This document shows, one piece after another, positions 43,093 to 53,453 of a stretch of DNA of 64,000 nucleotides. Source of the DNA: JACSRF01 sp964504445 (GTDB lineage: Bacteria > Chloroflexota > Anaerolineae > Promineifilales > Promineifilaceae); the NCBI GenBank assembly GCA_964504445.1, contig CAZDEO010000010.1, positions 24,546 through 88,545 on the forward strand, written 5' to 3'. Every line of letters starts with the position of its first letter. Position 1 is the stretch's first letter. Position numbers and translations under genes: made by a program. The notes under the pieces are model-generated. The model did no database searches and was not told the origin of the DNA. It was given only the letters and a program-made list of their open reading frames with translations.

Positions 43093-45282
43093 ATGAAAAA
43101 GTCACGGTTATTGATTGTTCTATCTGCCAGCATTAGTTTAATAGTCGGCGTAATGTGGTTGTTAGGCAGTGGCCAGGAAACGGCCGTTCACGCCGCAACT
43201 TTCACCGTCAATAGTACCGCTGATGCCGTGGATGCCAATCCTGGAGATGGCAGTTGCGCGACAAGCGGCGGCCTTTGCACCTTGCGTGCGGCCATTCAGG
43301 AGGCAAACGCACTCCCTGGGGATGATGTTATTACCCTCCCGGCTGGGACATACACCTTTACTATCTCCGGATCTGAAGAAGACGCCGCTGAGACAGGAGA
43401 TTTGGATATTACTGATGCGCTTACCATCAATGGCGCCAATTCCCAAACTACCATTATAGATGCGGCAGTACTAGATCGTGTCTTTCAGATATTTGCTGAC
43501 ACAACACTTTCTGAGGTCACCATTCAAAACGGAAGCGGTTTTGATCCCTCTATTTTTTCTTGTGGTGGTGGAGGTATACGTCTAAATAGTGGGAATTTAA
43601 CGATTTCTAACAGTATCATTCGCAATAACTCAGCTGTGCCCAACAATACGGGTGGCGGTATTTGCATCTTTTCTTTTAGTAACGTCTTCATCACGGATAG
43701 TATTATTGATGCAAATAGTGCGGTTGGTTCTGGTGGGGGCATTTATATGGGGTTGCCTAGCAACATCAGTTTGGTACGCAGCACAGTTTCTAATAACACG
43801 GGATATTATGGTGGTGGAATTTATTTTGGCGCCGGGCAAGGATCAACTGTTCTTAGTCTAGAACTGAGCCAAATTCTGAGTAACACCGCCACAGGTGGTG
43901 GGGGCGGTGTCAATTTCAGCGCTAACAACGGTTACTTGGAAATTGTTGCCTCTACTTTTAGCGGCAATCAAATCCCGGCTTATGGGCAATACCTTGGAGG
44001 TGGGCTTTTAATCGGAGGTGAAAATAATACAGTCAACATATCGCACAGCACTTTCAGGAATAATGCTAGCAACGCTTATCATGGTGGGGGGCTGGCTAAC
44101 CTGGCAAAATACACCGCGCTAATCATTAATGAAACAACCTTTGAGAATAATACGGCCCGTACCGCGGGTGGTGGCATTTACAGTTGGGCTGAGTCTGTTA
44201 CTATGACCAGTCAAGACAGCATTTTCAGTGGTAACACAGCAGGTTCGAGTGGCGGAGGGATTTATACCGGAAATCTAACTCACACGGTTAGCATTACCAA
44301 CGGCCGTTTTATCGGTAACACGGTGACCAATCCAGATAGTTGGGGCGGTGGCATTAACATGAGAAGCCTCACCAGCACACTTACGATAGTTGATGGTCTA
44401 TTTAACCAGAATGCTTCATCCACTTTGGGTGGCGCAATCTACCTATTTCCCAGTACTTCCACTTTGGATACGTTTGGTATTACGGCGGAAATCATGGGTA
44501 CATCCTTTTCTGCTAATGAAGCCGGTTTCAGTGGGGGTGCGGTGTATCAGGGTACTGGCACAGCGGTTACCATTGACCAAAGTTCGTTTGTGGGCAATAC
44601 AGCTATTGGCGGCGGTGCTTATGCCAGTTACTCAGATGGCATGACTGGCGTTGCACAAGGCGCCATCGAAAATAGTACATTTAGCAACAACCAGACTTAT
44701 GGTTCGGGCGGCGCTATACACGGTATGGGTTCGATGACCAACCTGGCTTTGCGTAACGTGACCGTGGCAAATAACGTTGCCGATATGACTGATGCTGATG
44801 CGGGGCATGGGGGTGGTTTTGCCTTGCAGAATGGCGCTTCCATGCAAATTGCCAATAGTTTGATTGCCAACAACACAGATTGGAGCGGTGTTGCACCGGA
44901 CTGTTACAACCCTAACACCCAGGTTTCGCAAGGGGCAAACCTGATCGGCGACGCTACAGGATGCAACTGGTCAGCCGCCCCCGATGATTTGATCGGTACG
45001 GCCGTTTCCCCTATTGACCCGGTTCTCGAACCACTCACAGGGCTGCTTCCTTATCACCCATTAGGAACTGACAGCCCGGCAATTGATGCCGGCAGTACGG
45101 CGCCCATTACATCTGATCCTGACATGTGGCCCGGTTGTAGACCCCTGGACCAGATAGGAACCGCCCGGCCAAAGGATGGAAACGCAAATGGCACGGCCGT
45201 TTGTGACATTGGCGCCATTGAGTATGTGCCAGAGTCGGTCATTACAGAAAGATTCGTTTTTCTACCGCTGATTGTGCAGTAA
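43093..45282 (+). CDS. Secreted right-handed beta-helix protein with CSLREA-type start
   Basis: Exported protein of 729 residues. The signal peptide (about 1-34) is followed by the CSLREA-like segment FTVNSTADAVDANPGDGSC and CTLRAAIQEANA, which marks many secreted polymorphic beta-helix proteins. The body is a long series of about 25-residue turns rich in Asn, Ser and GGGI (GGGIYMG, GGGIYFGAG, GGGIYTGN), a right-handed parallel beta-helix of adhesin or polysaccharide-lyase shape. No catalytic residues are recognised. The chain ends in RFVFLPLIVQ, a hydrophobic C-terminal tag. A leader terminator precedes it and a palindromic hairpin follows. Confidence 0.85.
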   Translation: MKKSRLLIVLSASISLIVGVMWLLGSGQETAVHAATFTVNSTADAVDANPGDGSCATSGGLCTLRAAIQEANALPGDDVITLPAGTYTFTISGSEEDAAETGDLDITDALTINGANSQTTIIDAAVLDRVFQIFADTTLSEVTIQNGSGFDPSIFSCGGGGIRLNSGNLTISNSIIRNNSAVPNNTGGGICIFSFSNVFITDSIIDANSAVGSGGGIYMGLPSNISLVRSTVSNNTGYYGGGIYFGAGQGSTVLSLELSQILSNTATGGGGGVNFSANNGYLEIVASTFSGNQIPAYGQYLGGGLLIGGENNTVNISHSTFRNNASNAYHGGGLANLAKYTALIINETTFENNTARTAGGGIYSWAESVTMTSQDSIFSGNTAGSSGGGIYTGNLTHTVSITNGRFIGNTVTNPDSWGGGINMRSLTSTLTIVDGLFNQNASSTLGGAIYLFPSTSTLDTFGITAEIMGTSFSANEAGFSGGAVYQGTGTAVTIDQSSFVGNTAIGGGAYASYSDGMTGVAQGAIENSTFSNNQTYGSGGAIHGMGSMTNLALRNVTVANNVADMTDADAGHGGGFALQNGASMQIANSLIANNTDWSGVAPDCYNPNTQVSQGANLIGDATGCNWSAAPDDLIGTAVSPIDPVLEPLTGLLPYHPLGTDSPAIDAGSTAPITSDPDMWPGCRPLDQIGTARPKDGNANGTAVCDIGAIEYVPESVITERFVFLPLIVQ

Positions 45283-45308
45283 TGGCTGGCTGTTAAAAAT
45301 GATGTGCA

Positions 45309-45345
45309 GGGAAACGGCCGAATATGTGGAATACGGCCGTTTCCC
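45309..45345 (+). terminator. Hairpin built from two inverted copies of the dispersed palindrome
   Basis: GGGAAACGGCCG and CGGCCGTTTCCC form a perfect 12-bp stem around a 13-nt loop, 26 nt after the stop of the beta-helix gene. There is no T run, so it may stop or stabilise the RNA rather than be a classical terminator. Confidence 0.5.
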
Positions 45346-45565
45346 CCTTCCTCATCCTCGTCACATTCGGCCCCTCTTTTTAGGACAGATGTCATCTATT
45401 ATCGGACACCAACTATTGGTAATATTTTTACCAAAGCGCATCCATTAAACATGCCTATGGCTCGTCTATCTCGTTTCTATCGGTCTGCCAGACCATACCA
45501 TTTCCAAGTAGTCTAGAAATGCCCGGCTGCAATTCAATCGGCTGAAAAACATTACAGGGGAACTC

Positions 45566-48500
45566 ATGCACACACAACACCGTTTACAAGGAACCACCAC
45601 GCACATAATGACGGCCGTCCTGGCCTTTACCCTTTTAGCCAGTCTGCTCATCTGGCAAAATAGCTTGGCCTCTACAGCGGAGGTGGGCAATCTAAGCAGT
45701 CCTGTGCACGTTTCCATTACAGAAGAAGGGTTTGATCCGGCCGTTATCATGATTACACCGGGCACCGAAGTCATCTGGACCAACAACACCACGCAACAGC
45801 TTACCCTTGTCAGCGGCAATATCTACCGCCTTTTTCTTCCAGCCATTCTCAGTAACAGCCCAGCAACGGCATCAACTGGCCTTATTGCAGCGATGGCCGA
45901 CTTAACTCCCGCCTCGCAAAATGACTGGGGTGATACGCTGTTGCCTGGGCAAAGCTATTCCCACGTCTTCACGGAGCCTGGTGAATTTCCTTATCACCTG
46001 CGCAATTTCCATTTTGCGGGTGCGGTAGTTGTTATGGGAGATGACCCACCCACATCCACGCCAACCATAACCTTGACGCCTACGGCCACAGAGGATCCCT
46101 CTCTTACGCCTACTGTAACAGCCACAACGACACCAACATACACGCCGACGGCCACGACCACAGCCAGCCCAACTTCTACCGCTACGCCTACACCGACGTC
46201 TACGGCCACAGCTAGCCCAACGCCTTCCTTAACGCCAACACCGACCGGCACACCTTTGATTGGCCCTGACCTGGCTGTCAGCAAATACGACAATGATATT
46301 ATCGTCACAGCCGGAGGGCTGATCACCTACACCATTACTTTTACGAATACCGGAAGTGTCATCGCTTCTGGGGTTATCCTGACAGAGACCCTGCCAGCAA
46401 ACACCTCATTTAACGCGGAAAACAGCAGCCCTGGATGGGGGCAAGGATCAACTACTGGTAGCTATTTATACACAGTTGGCGATCTGGACGTGAACGCCAG
46501 CCAGGTAATCACCTTTGTGGTTACAGCCGACACCCCCCTGCCCCCAGGAACCCAATTTATCCACAACAGCGTGCAGATTGGCGATGATGGGCAGAATGGG
46601 CTGGACCCCAATCCTGGCAACAACAGCGCAACGACCAGCACACCGGTGACAACTGGGCCTACCAATGTTTGTGGGACGATCAGCCAGGATACCACCTGGA
46701 CCCGTGCCGGTAGTCCTTACCTGGTGACCTGCAATGTTACTGTAGCCAGTAATATTACACTAACAGTCGAACCTGGGGTGACCATTCGCGTGGGTACAAA
46801 TCGTAGTTTTCAGATTGATGGCACACTCAACGCCCAGGGCACGGCGGCTCAACCCATCCGCTTCACCGTAGACAGCAGCAACCCCGGCGGCAGCAATCGC
46901 TGGTATGGCCTGGACTTCCGCCCAGGCAGTGACCAATCGGTCCTGGCTCACACTACCGTCGAGTGGACTTTCAGCTGGGTCGTCAGAACTGACCAGGCCA
47001 ATATCGCCATCCTCAACTCGACCATTCGTCAAGCGACCGGTGATGGTCTTGTTGTCTCGAACGCTTCACCCACTATCAGCTACACGACCCTGAGCGAAAA
47101 CACCACCAACGGCATACGACTCTTGTCGAGTTCTAACCCCGTTCTGCGGCATAACTCTGTCATTGGTAATGGCAACTATGCCATTTACAGCAATACCCTG
47201 GCCAGGCCGGATATTGACAGCAGCAACAGCGTCAGCGGCAATGGTCGCGACGCCATTTATATCGCAGGCTCCACCATTCAGTCTGACATGACCTGGAATA
47301 ACTGGGGCGTTCCTTACGTCCTGGCAGGCGGTGTCAGCACTTCTGATTATGTGGCGACTGGCGCGACTTTGACCGTTGACCCTGGCCTCACAATATACAT
47401 ATCTACCCTCAATTATTTCCGTGTGGCCGGCACACTCAACGCCCAGGGCACGGCGGCTCAACCCATCCGCTTCACCGTAGACANNNNNNNNNNNNNNNNN
47501 NNNNNNNNNNNNNNNNNNNNNNNNNNNNNNNNNNNNNNNNNNNNNNNNNNNNNNNNNNNNNNNNNNNNNNNNNNNNNNNNNNNGGCACACTCAACGCCCA
47601 GGGCACGGCGGCTCAACCCATCCGCTTCACCGTAGACAGCAGCAACCCCGGCGGCAGCAATCGCTGGTATGGCCTGGACTTCCGCCCAGGCAGTGACCAA
47701 TCGGTCCTGGCTCACACTACCGTCGAGTGGACTTTCAGTTGGGCCGTCAGAACTGACCAGGCTAATATCACCATCCTCAACTCGACCATTCGCCAAGCGA
47801 CCGGGTCAGGAATTACGGTATCCAACGCCAATCCAACCATCCGCTACAATAACATCTATGATAACGGCTCTTATGGCATATCTAATAACACCAGCTCTAT
47901 ATGGGTTGACGCCCGTTACAACTGGTGGGGACATAATAGTGGGCCATCTCCTTATGGTTCAGGTAATGGCGTAAGCGGTAACGTGATTGTCGATCCCTGG
48001 ATCGGCAAACAGGTTTACGATGATGGTAATGCGCTAGATGACGCTCTACCCCCAGAAGTTGTCCGGAACACAGCCCTTCCAGAACCTGGTGTTCCATATA
48101 TCGTAAGCATAGAGCCTAGCCTTACAGGCATGTATTTACTAGGCTTCCCTTACCCAGTACAGATCATGGTCGAAGTTGATTGGAACGGGTCTGATCCTGG
48201 CCTTGGCACAGCAGGGACTGTTGATTTCCATTTAAATAACCAGACCGTCACGATAACCGGATCCGGGACATTTGTTACATGGGATGTAAACACATCTCTA
48301 TTGCGCAAAGGATTATACCCTCAAACCAACCGAATCACGATTGTGGCCCGAGATCCCAATGGCGTCGAATCAAATGGGTTTGTTTATTCCATGCAGGCAG
48401 TGGATGTAGGCGCCTTCTTCTGGGTTGGTAATAATACCTACCACTTCGATGGCGCAGTCTTGAAATACAAATCCACAATTAAAATCCCCCCTGAGTTTAA

Positions 48501-51500
48501 AGGGAGCGACGCGGGATCAAACGATGTGCCGGCAATGCAAAATGTTGGAGCTTCATTTAATCCTGTTGAAGTAGAGATCGAGTTCACCAGTGAGGGAGAA
48601 GGATCGCTAAAAATTGAGGCGCCCTTTATTAAGGCTGAAATTGCCGGGCAAAAAGCGGAAATTGGTGGTAGTGCGACAGGCACAATTGACTTGTTGAATG
48701 ACGAATTGCGCTTGATTGAAATTGAATTTGAAATTTATGGTAAAGCAAAAATCAAAACCCCCAAGGTGCCTCTGCCAGCGCCCCTTTCGTTTTTAACATA
48801 CCACTCAGTCATTAAACCCGAAGCGGCTGCCAGTTATGGCCTTGTCGAATATGGTGATGGTATAGGCCCTGCATTACCTGGATCCCTTCAATTTGCTAAT
48901 CAAGCAGAATTAGAGATTAAGCTCGGTATCGAAGGAGTCTTATCTATAGGGGCAGGGGAAATTGCCAATCTGGAAGGCGCCCTGGGTGGTGCACCTGTGG
49001 TCACCCTGGTTATCCCTAAGAATCCTGATTTGCCGCTTGGTCATCTGAGTAAATTGGGCGGTGATGTATGGGTTCGCGCGACCGCGACGGTCTTATTCTA
49101 TGAAAAAGAATGGAAAGTTGTCTGGACATGTGAAAAGGACTTTGAGAACAATGTTTTCGCTTGCCCTTTAATCTCCTCCGTCGAAGGAATCCCACCGGTA
49201 ACTCTCAATGAAAGCAGTAATTGGCGCGTTTCTGATCGATCTTGGGCCACATCTGAAACCTACGCCATTTTTGGAGACGATTCGGAATTTGGCATTATGA
49301 TGAGAAATAGTGGCCAGGCTGAATTCTCAAGTGTTGAGACAAGCAATACCCTGACTTTAATGTCTAACCTTTATCCTTACGCCAAACCAAGTATGGCTAT
49401 TAATGGATCAGATGCCGTATTGCTTTGGGTTCATGATGACCCGACCAAATTAATCACCCAGAGCCTTGAAATCTATTACTCTTATTGGAATGGGAGCACA
49501 TGGTCTTACCCCATATATGTAACCGACGATGAGTTTATTAATGTCGATCCTGTTGTAACATTCGATGCTAACGGTAATGCCGTGGCTGTTTGGTCGAGGG
49601 CTACAGCTGCTGGGAGCATAGAAAATCCTCGCGATATTCTTGATACCTACGAAATAGTTTATGCGGTCTTTAATGCAAACGAGCAAAGTTGGAGTACACC
49701 ACAGGCTCTGACCAGTAATACGCAAATGGATATTTTGCCGATGCTCACTACTGCTTCAGATGGGTCTGTGAACCTTATTTGGTTACATGGTAATGCCGCC
49801 GATTATCCCATTGCTCCCGATGACACTGTTGCAATTGACGTGTCTCTGCAGATACGCGAATGGAATGGCGGAAATTGGTCAGAAGCAACTATTTTGACCG
49901 AAGGCTTAGCTACTGACGGGAAAGTAAGCATAGTCGCTGGTGACATTTCTGTTGTAGTCTGGAACACCGATAGCGATGGCGATTCCTCTACCACAGTAGA
50001 TCGTGAAATCCAGTTGATGGTTAAAGAAAATGGGACATGGAGCAGCCCTCAAACAATAACCAACAACTCATATGCAGACGTTTCTCCGCTACTTACACAA
50101 ACCAGTGATGGCCAACCAATGCTCATTTGGGTGAGAGAGCATGTTACACGCACCGTTACCATCACTGAAACCGAATCCTTTGATCAGTTGTTCTTTACAA
50201 TTTATGATGAAGGCGAGTGGCTATCACCTACATTAGGATTTGAGGCTTCTGGCATTAATGAGTTAGCTATTACGAATACCCCCGCAGGTCAAATAGTTCT
50301 CGTCTGGCAAGAGGTAAGCGAAAATGGGCTCGACCTTTATTACGCAGTTTACGACGAACCGTTCAATGTTTTTGGGCAAGCTCAACCGTTAGTGGACAAT
50401 ACTTCAGCTAAGTGGGCTTTTGCGCCCGGCGTACTTGACTCTGGTCAATTGCTCATTCCCCATCTTCAGAGAGAAGTTATTACAACAACAGAAACGATTA
50501 CGAGAACTGATGGCACAATTATCACTCTGACAGTGCCAAGTTTGCAGCAAACTGACTTGGTTATCACCCTACAACCATTAGCCTATGACCTGGCTGTTAC
50601 AAATCCATTGCAGATTCAACCTGAAAATCCTGCTCCCAGTGACCATGTCATGGTAGAAGCGATCGTAGCCAACAAAGGCGATTTCGCTTTGAATAACATC
50701 CCAGTTGAATTTTATGATGGCGATCCGGGATCGGAAGGCATCCTGATAGCTTCGGTTCTTGTAACCAGAACATTAACGCCTGGAGATAGCGCGCCTGTTT
50801 CGATTAGCTGGAGTGTCCCTCAAAGGCCAACACCCATTACACTTTTTGCAATCGTAGACCCAGAAAATCTCATTACAGAAAGCGATGAAACGAACAACAC
50901 AATTTCGGCCACCACCATACTGCCAGACCTTTCTATTACCGCCTATGTTGCCTATCGTAACAACTATCAAGCATATCCGGCAGCAATCGTGCGTAATACA
51001 GGTGTATTGACCGCCACCAATGTCCCGGTTTCAATTTACCGAGAATCTATCACCGGAACGCTTCTAACATCTAGTGAAATTGGAATCCTGCCGCCAGGAA
51101 GCCTCGCCATCGTGACCACAACTCTGGATTTGTCAAATGATTCAGTGGGAGTTTACGACATAATAATGATTGTGGATGAGATGGATACTTTGGAAGAGGT
51201 GACGAAAGACAACAATCTGGCTATAGCAAAATTGTCTGTATTGCCCGACCTTGTCATTTATGCTGGTGATATTGATGCAGAACTCTTTCCTGACTCTGGA
51301 GGCCCTGTAACGGTAACTGTGCGCAACTGGGGCACGGCCGTTGCCGAAAATATCACGGTTACACTTTATGAAGGACTCAATCTCACACCCAACGCTACCG
51401 CCCTCTACACCTGGACCGTTCCCAGCTTAGCCGTCGACAGCGACGGTGACGTGCAGTTAGTCACAACCCTTGACCATCGTCCTAACCGGCTGTTTGCCAT

Positions 51501-51903
51501 CGCAGATCCTGACAATGAAATCGAGGAGCTTGATGAGAGCAATAACATTGCGTTGGTAACCCAGCCTATCTCCATTACCTTCCGCTACCATGATTTAGAG
51601 CAAATTATCCCCGTGACGGCAACGGTCACAATCAGCGGTAGTTGGAGCAGTGAACCAATCACCCTCACCCGGAACGGGAACGTCTATTCTGCCACCGTTC
51701 AAACAGCCGACACAACTCTTTCATATCGCTATGTGGTCAACGACGACATCAATTTGCTAAACACTGGCAATCGTATTGTGACGCCAACAGTAGGGATAAC
51801 CTACGATGATTACCTGCAAGTAGCACAAGGCGCCCACCTGCCAAAGCTGATTGATAAGTTGATAGCCTTTACTGAACTGTTGGCCCTAAAACCCCAAAGC
51901 TAA
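45566..51903 (+). CDS. Giant secreted multidomain protein, interrupted by scaffold gap
   Basis: One gene split by 100 N. The left part is open in one frame to the gap and the right part from 47584 in another. Merging the duplicated 55-mer restores a single frame of about 2060 codons. Order: signal or anchor helix; a cupredoxin-like domain (about 45-160) without its copper Cys and His; a Thr/Pro linker; a DUF11 domain (DLAVSKYDNDIIVTAGG onward); a beta-helix with a near-exact 221-bp internal duplication; a long beta-rich part with propeller-like WVHDDP and VWSRA repeats; and three CARDB domains (ITESDETNN, LEEVTKDNN, IEELDESNN). Probably a cell-surface adhesin or scaffold; its function is unknown. 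Confidence 0.8.
46820..47040 (+). repeat. 221-bp internal repeat, copy 1
   Basis: Nearly identical to 47584-47804 (a few substitutions such as GGGTCG/GGGCCG). It encodes the beta-helix block that begins GTLNAQGTAAQPIRFTVD and is the cause of the assembly break. The first 55 bp also occur at 47429-47483. Confidence 0.9.
47429..47483 (+). repeat. 55-bp repeat at left edge of scaffold gap
   Basis: Identical to 47584-47638. The length equals an assembler k-mer, as at the first gap. Confidence 0.88.
47484..47583. other. Scaffold gap, 100 N
   Basis: Exactly 100 N inside the coding region. Because both flanks are the same 55-mer in the same codon phase, the real sequence is probably continuous or contains a whole number of additional repeat units. 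Confidence 0.98.
47584..47804 (+). repeat. 221-bp internal repeat, copy 2
   Basis: Second copy of the beta-helix block. It is followed by divergent sequence (ATGSGITVSNANPTIRYN) that closes the helix. Confidence 0.9.
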
Positions 51904-51939
51904 GCAGTATCAAAACGAGTTATCATTCGGAGCATTGCC

Positions 51940-53415
51940 ATGAAGTCAACTATCCCTCAGAAATCAATTTTTGTTGTTATATTTTCGCTACTCTTTCTCA
52001 TCGTTACCAATTCGCATCTTACTGCGGATAAGCTCCTTTCTAACGATGCTGTTCTACTAGACTCTAAGACCTATTTGCCCATTGTCACCCACAACTACCC
52101 ACAGCTTCGGATTGATGATTACCTTTCACGCTGTCCCACTGCGGCTGAAATAGCCTCTGTGGACGCGGCTCTGAGCATCCAGTTTGAGGACGACCCCTCA
52201 GCGCCAACCCTTGTATGTACCGTGGCAGAAGGATCCCAAAACTTAACCCAATTGCAGAAAAACACATACAACACCATTCTGTTAATGCGCGAACTTGAGT
52301 TTGACCAGCCTTTGCCCTGGACCCCGAAACAGCTTTATCAATGGTTTATTGATGCAGTAGACGGCATACGCTTTCGGGGGAATATTCCATACTCCTTTTG
52401 TTGTGAGCCAGACAAGATTATTAATATCAGAGTCGCTGACAATTTTGGCGCCATTCATGATGAGCGGTGGGGAAATTTTGGCGATAGCGGCACAAATGGG
52501 GGGATGTATGTATTCATGGGGTTGCTAATCCATGAGGCGCGTCATGGCGAGGGCAACTATCCACACACTTGTAGTTTTAGCAAAGACAACACCATTGCTG
52601 AAATGGGTGCGTGGGGCGTGCATTACTATTTTTTCAAATGGCTTGCCTATCATAGCGATCCTTGCTTCGTCGCCCCTGGTGATTTCTACACGACCTTTTA
52701 CCTTGAAAATGCAGCACAGCGCGCTCACAATATGCTGATCGCACCAGATGGCGTTTTCTGTCAAGAACCAGAGCCTGTTCTACCTCCCCCTCCGGTAACA
52801 GCCTGTACAGCGCAAATAGGCACAAAAGGGTTAACAGGCCGAGTAACGTTTAATGGTGTTCCGGTTTCCGATCTTCGGTTGCAGGTCATGAGAAACAATA
52901 ATGGCATCTTAGAGGACGTTGCTGATATTTACACCGATCAGTATGGAGTATACAGTTATACTGAGGCGCCGGCACTTCTTCCCAATCAAAGATATTACAT
53001 ATCATTTTATAATTACTTGAATGGTAACAACCCCGACTGGCTTTACACATGGGCAACGCTGGGGTTAAATAGTTATACGCAAGGGGTAGAAGTTAAAATG
53101 GGTGATTTCGACATTGCAAATATTAATATTCTGGCACCTTCCGCTGGGGAGACTGTTTATTTACCCCGTACATTGTCATGGGATATGCGCACAAGTTTGC
53201 CTAAAGACGAAGGGTATCGGGTTAGAATTGTTGGGGTTGGGAAAACAGCATACTTTTCAGGCAGCCTGGGATATGTAGGCAGTTTAACATTGCAAGAAGG
53301 GGATTTGGCCGACAACCATTTTTCTGGTGAAAACAGTTATTGGGCTGTAGGAATCTACCGAGATGATGGTGCCGGGGGAGAGACGGCCTTGCGACCGATA
53401 ATTTTCAGGCGATGA
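51940..53415 (+). CDS. Secreted putative zinc metallopeptidase
   Basis: Exported protein of 491 residues with a hydrophobic signal segment (about 9-25), then DSKTYLPIVTHNYPQ, an 'LPIV' motif shared with neighbours. The central region contains LLIHEARHGEGNYPHTC: His198-Glu199-x-x-His202 is an HExxH zinc site, and Glu221 in NTIAEMGAWGVHYY, 19 residues later, is well placed as third ligand (gluzincin style). The C-terminal part has a carboxypeptidase-regulatory-like beta domain (GLTGRVTFNGVPVSDLRLQV) and a second beta domain. The family is not recognised, so peptidase activity is inferred from the motif. It follows the giant protein after 36 bp and may act on it. Confidence 0.65.
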   Translation: MKSTIPQKSIFVVIFSLLFLIVTNSHLTADKLLSNDAVLLDSKTYLPIVTHNYPQLRIDDYLSRCPTAAEIASVDAALSIQFEDDPSAPTLVCTVAEGSQNLTQLQKNTYNTILLMRELEFDQPLPWTPKQLYQWFIDAVDGIRFRGNIPYSFCCEPDKIINIRVADNFGAIHDERWGNFGDSGTNGGMYVFMGLLIHEARHGEGNYPHTCSFSKDNTIAEMGAWGVHYYFFKWLAYHSDPCFVAPGDFYTTFYLENAAQRAHNMLIAPDGVFCQEPEPVLPPPPVTACTAQIGTKGLTGRVTFNGVPVSDLRLQVMRNNNGILEDVADIYTDQYGVYSYTEAPALLPNQRYYISFYNYLNGNNPDWLYTWATLGLNSYTQGVEVKMGDFDIANINILAPSAGETVYLPRTLSWDMRTSLPKDEGYRVRIVGVGKTAYFSGSLGYVGSLTLQEGDLADNHFSGENSYWAVGIYRDDGAGGETALRPIIFRR

Positions 53416-53453
53416 AGGAACAAAAACCTATTCAGGGCGAATGAGTGACGCTA

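Noticed and set aside
45740..46040. Functional blue-copper site in the giant secreted protein
   Set aside because: The cupredoxin pattern is visible but the expected His is Gln and the Cys/Met ligands are absent.
46050..46255. ACG/CCN-rich stretch as a DNA microsatellite
   Set aside because: It encodes a Thr/Pro linker in frame with irregular codons, typical of secreted multidomain proteins.
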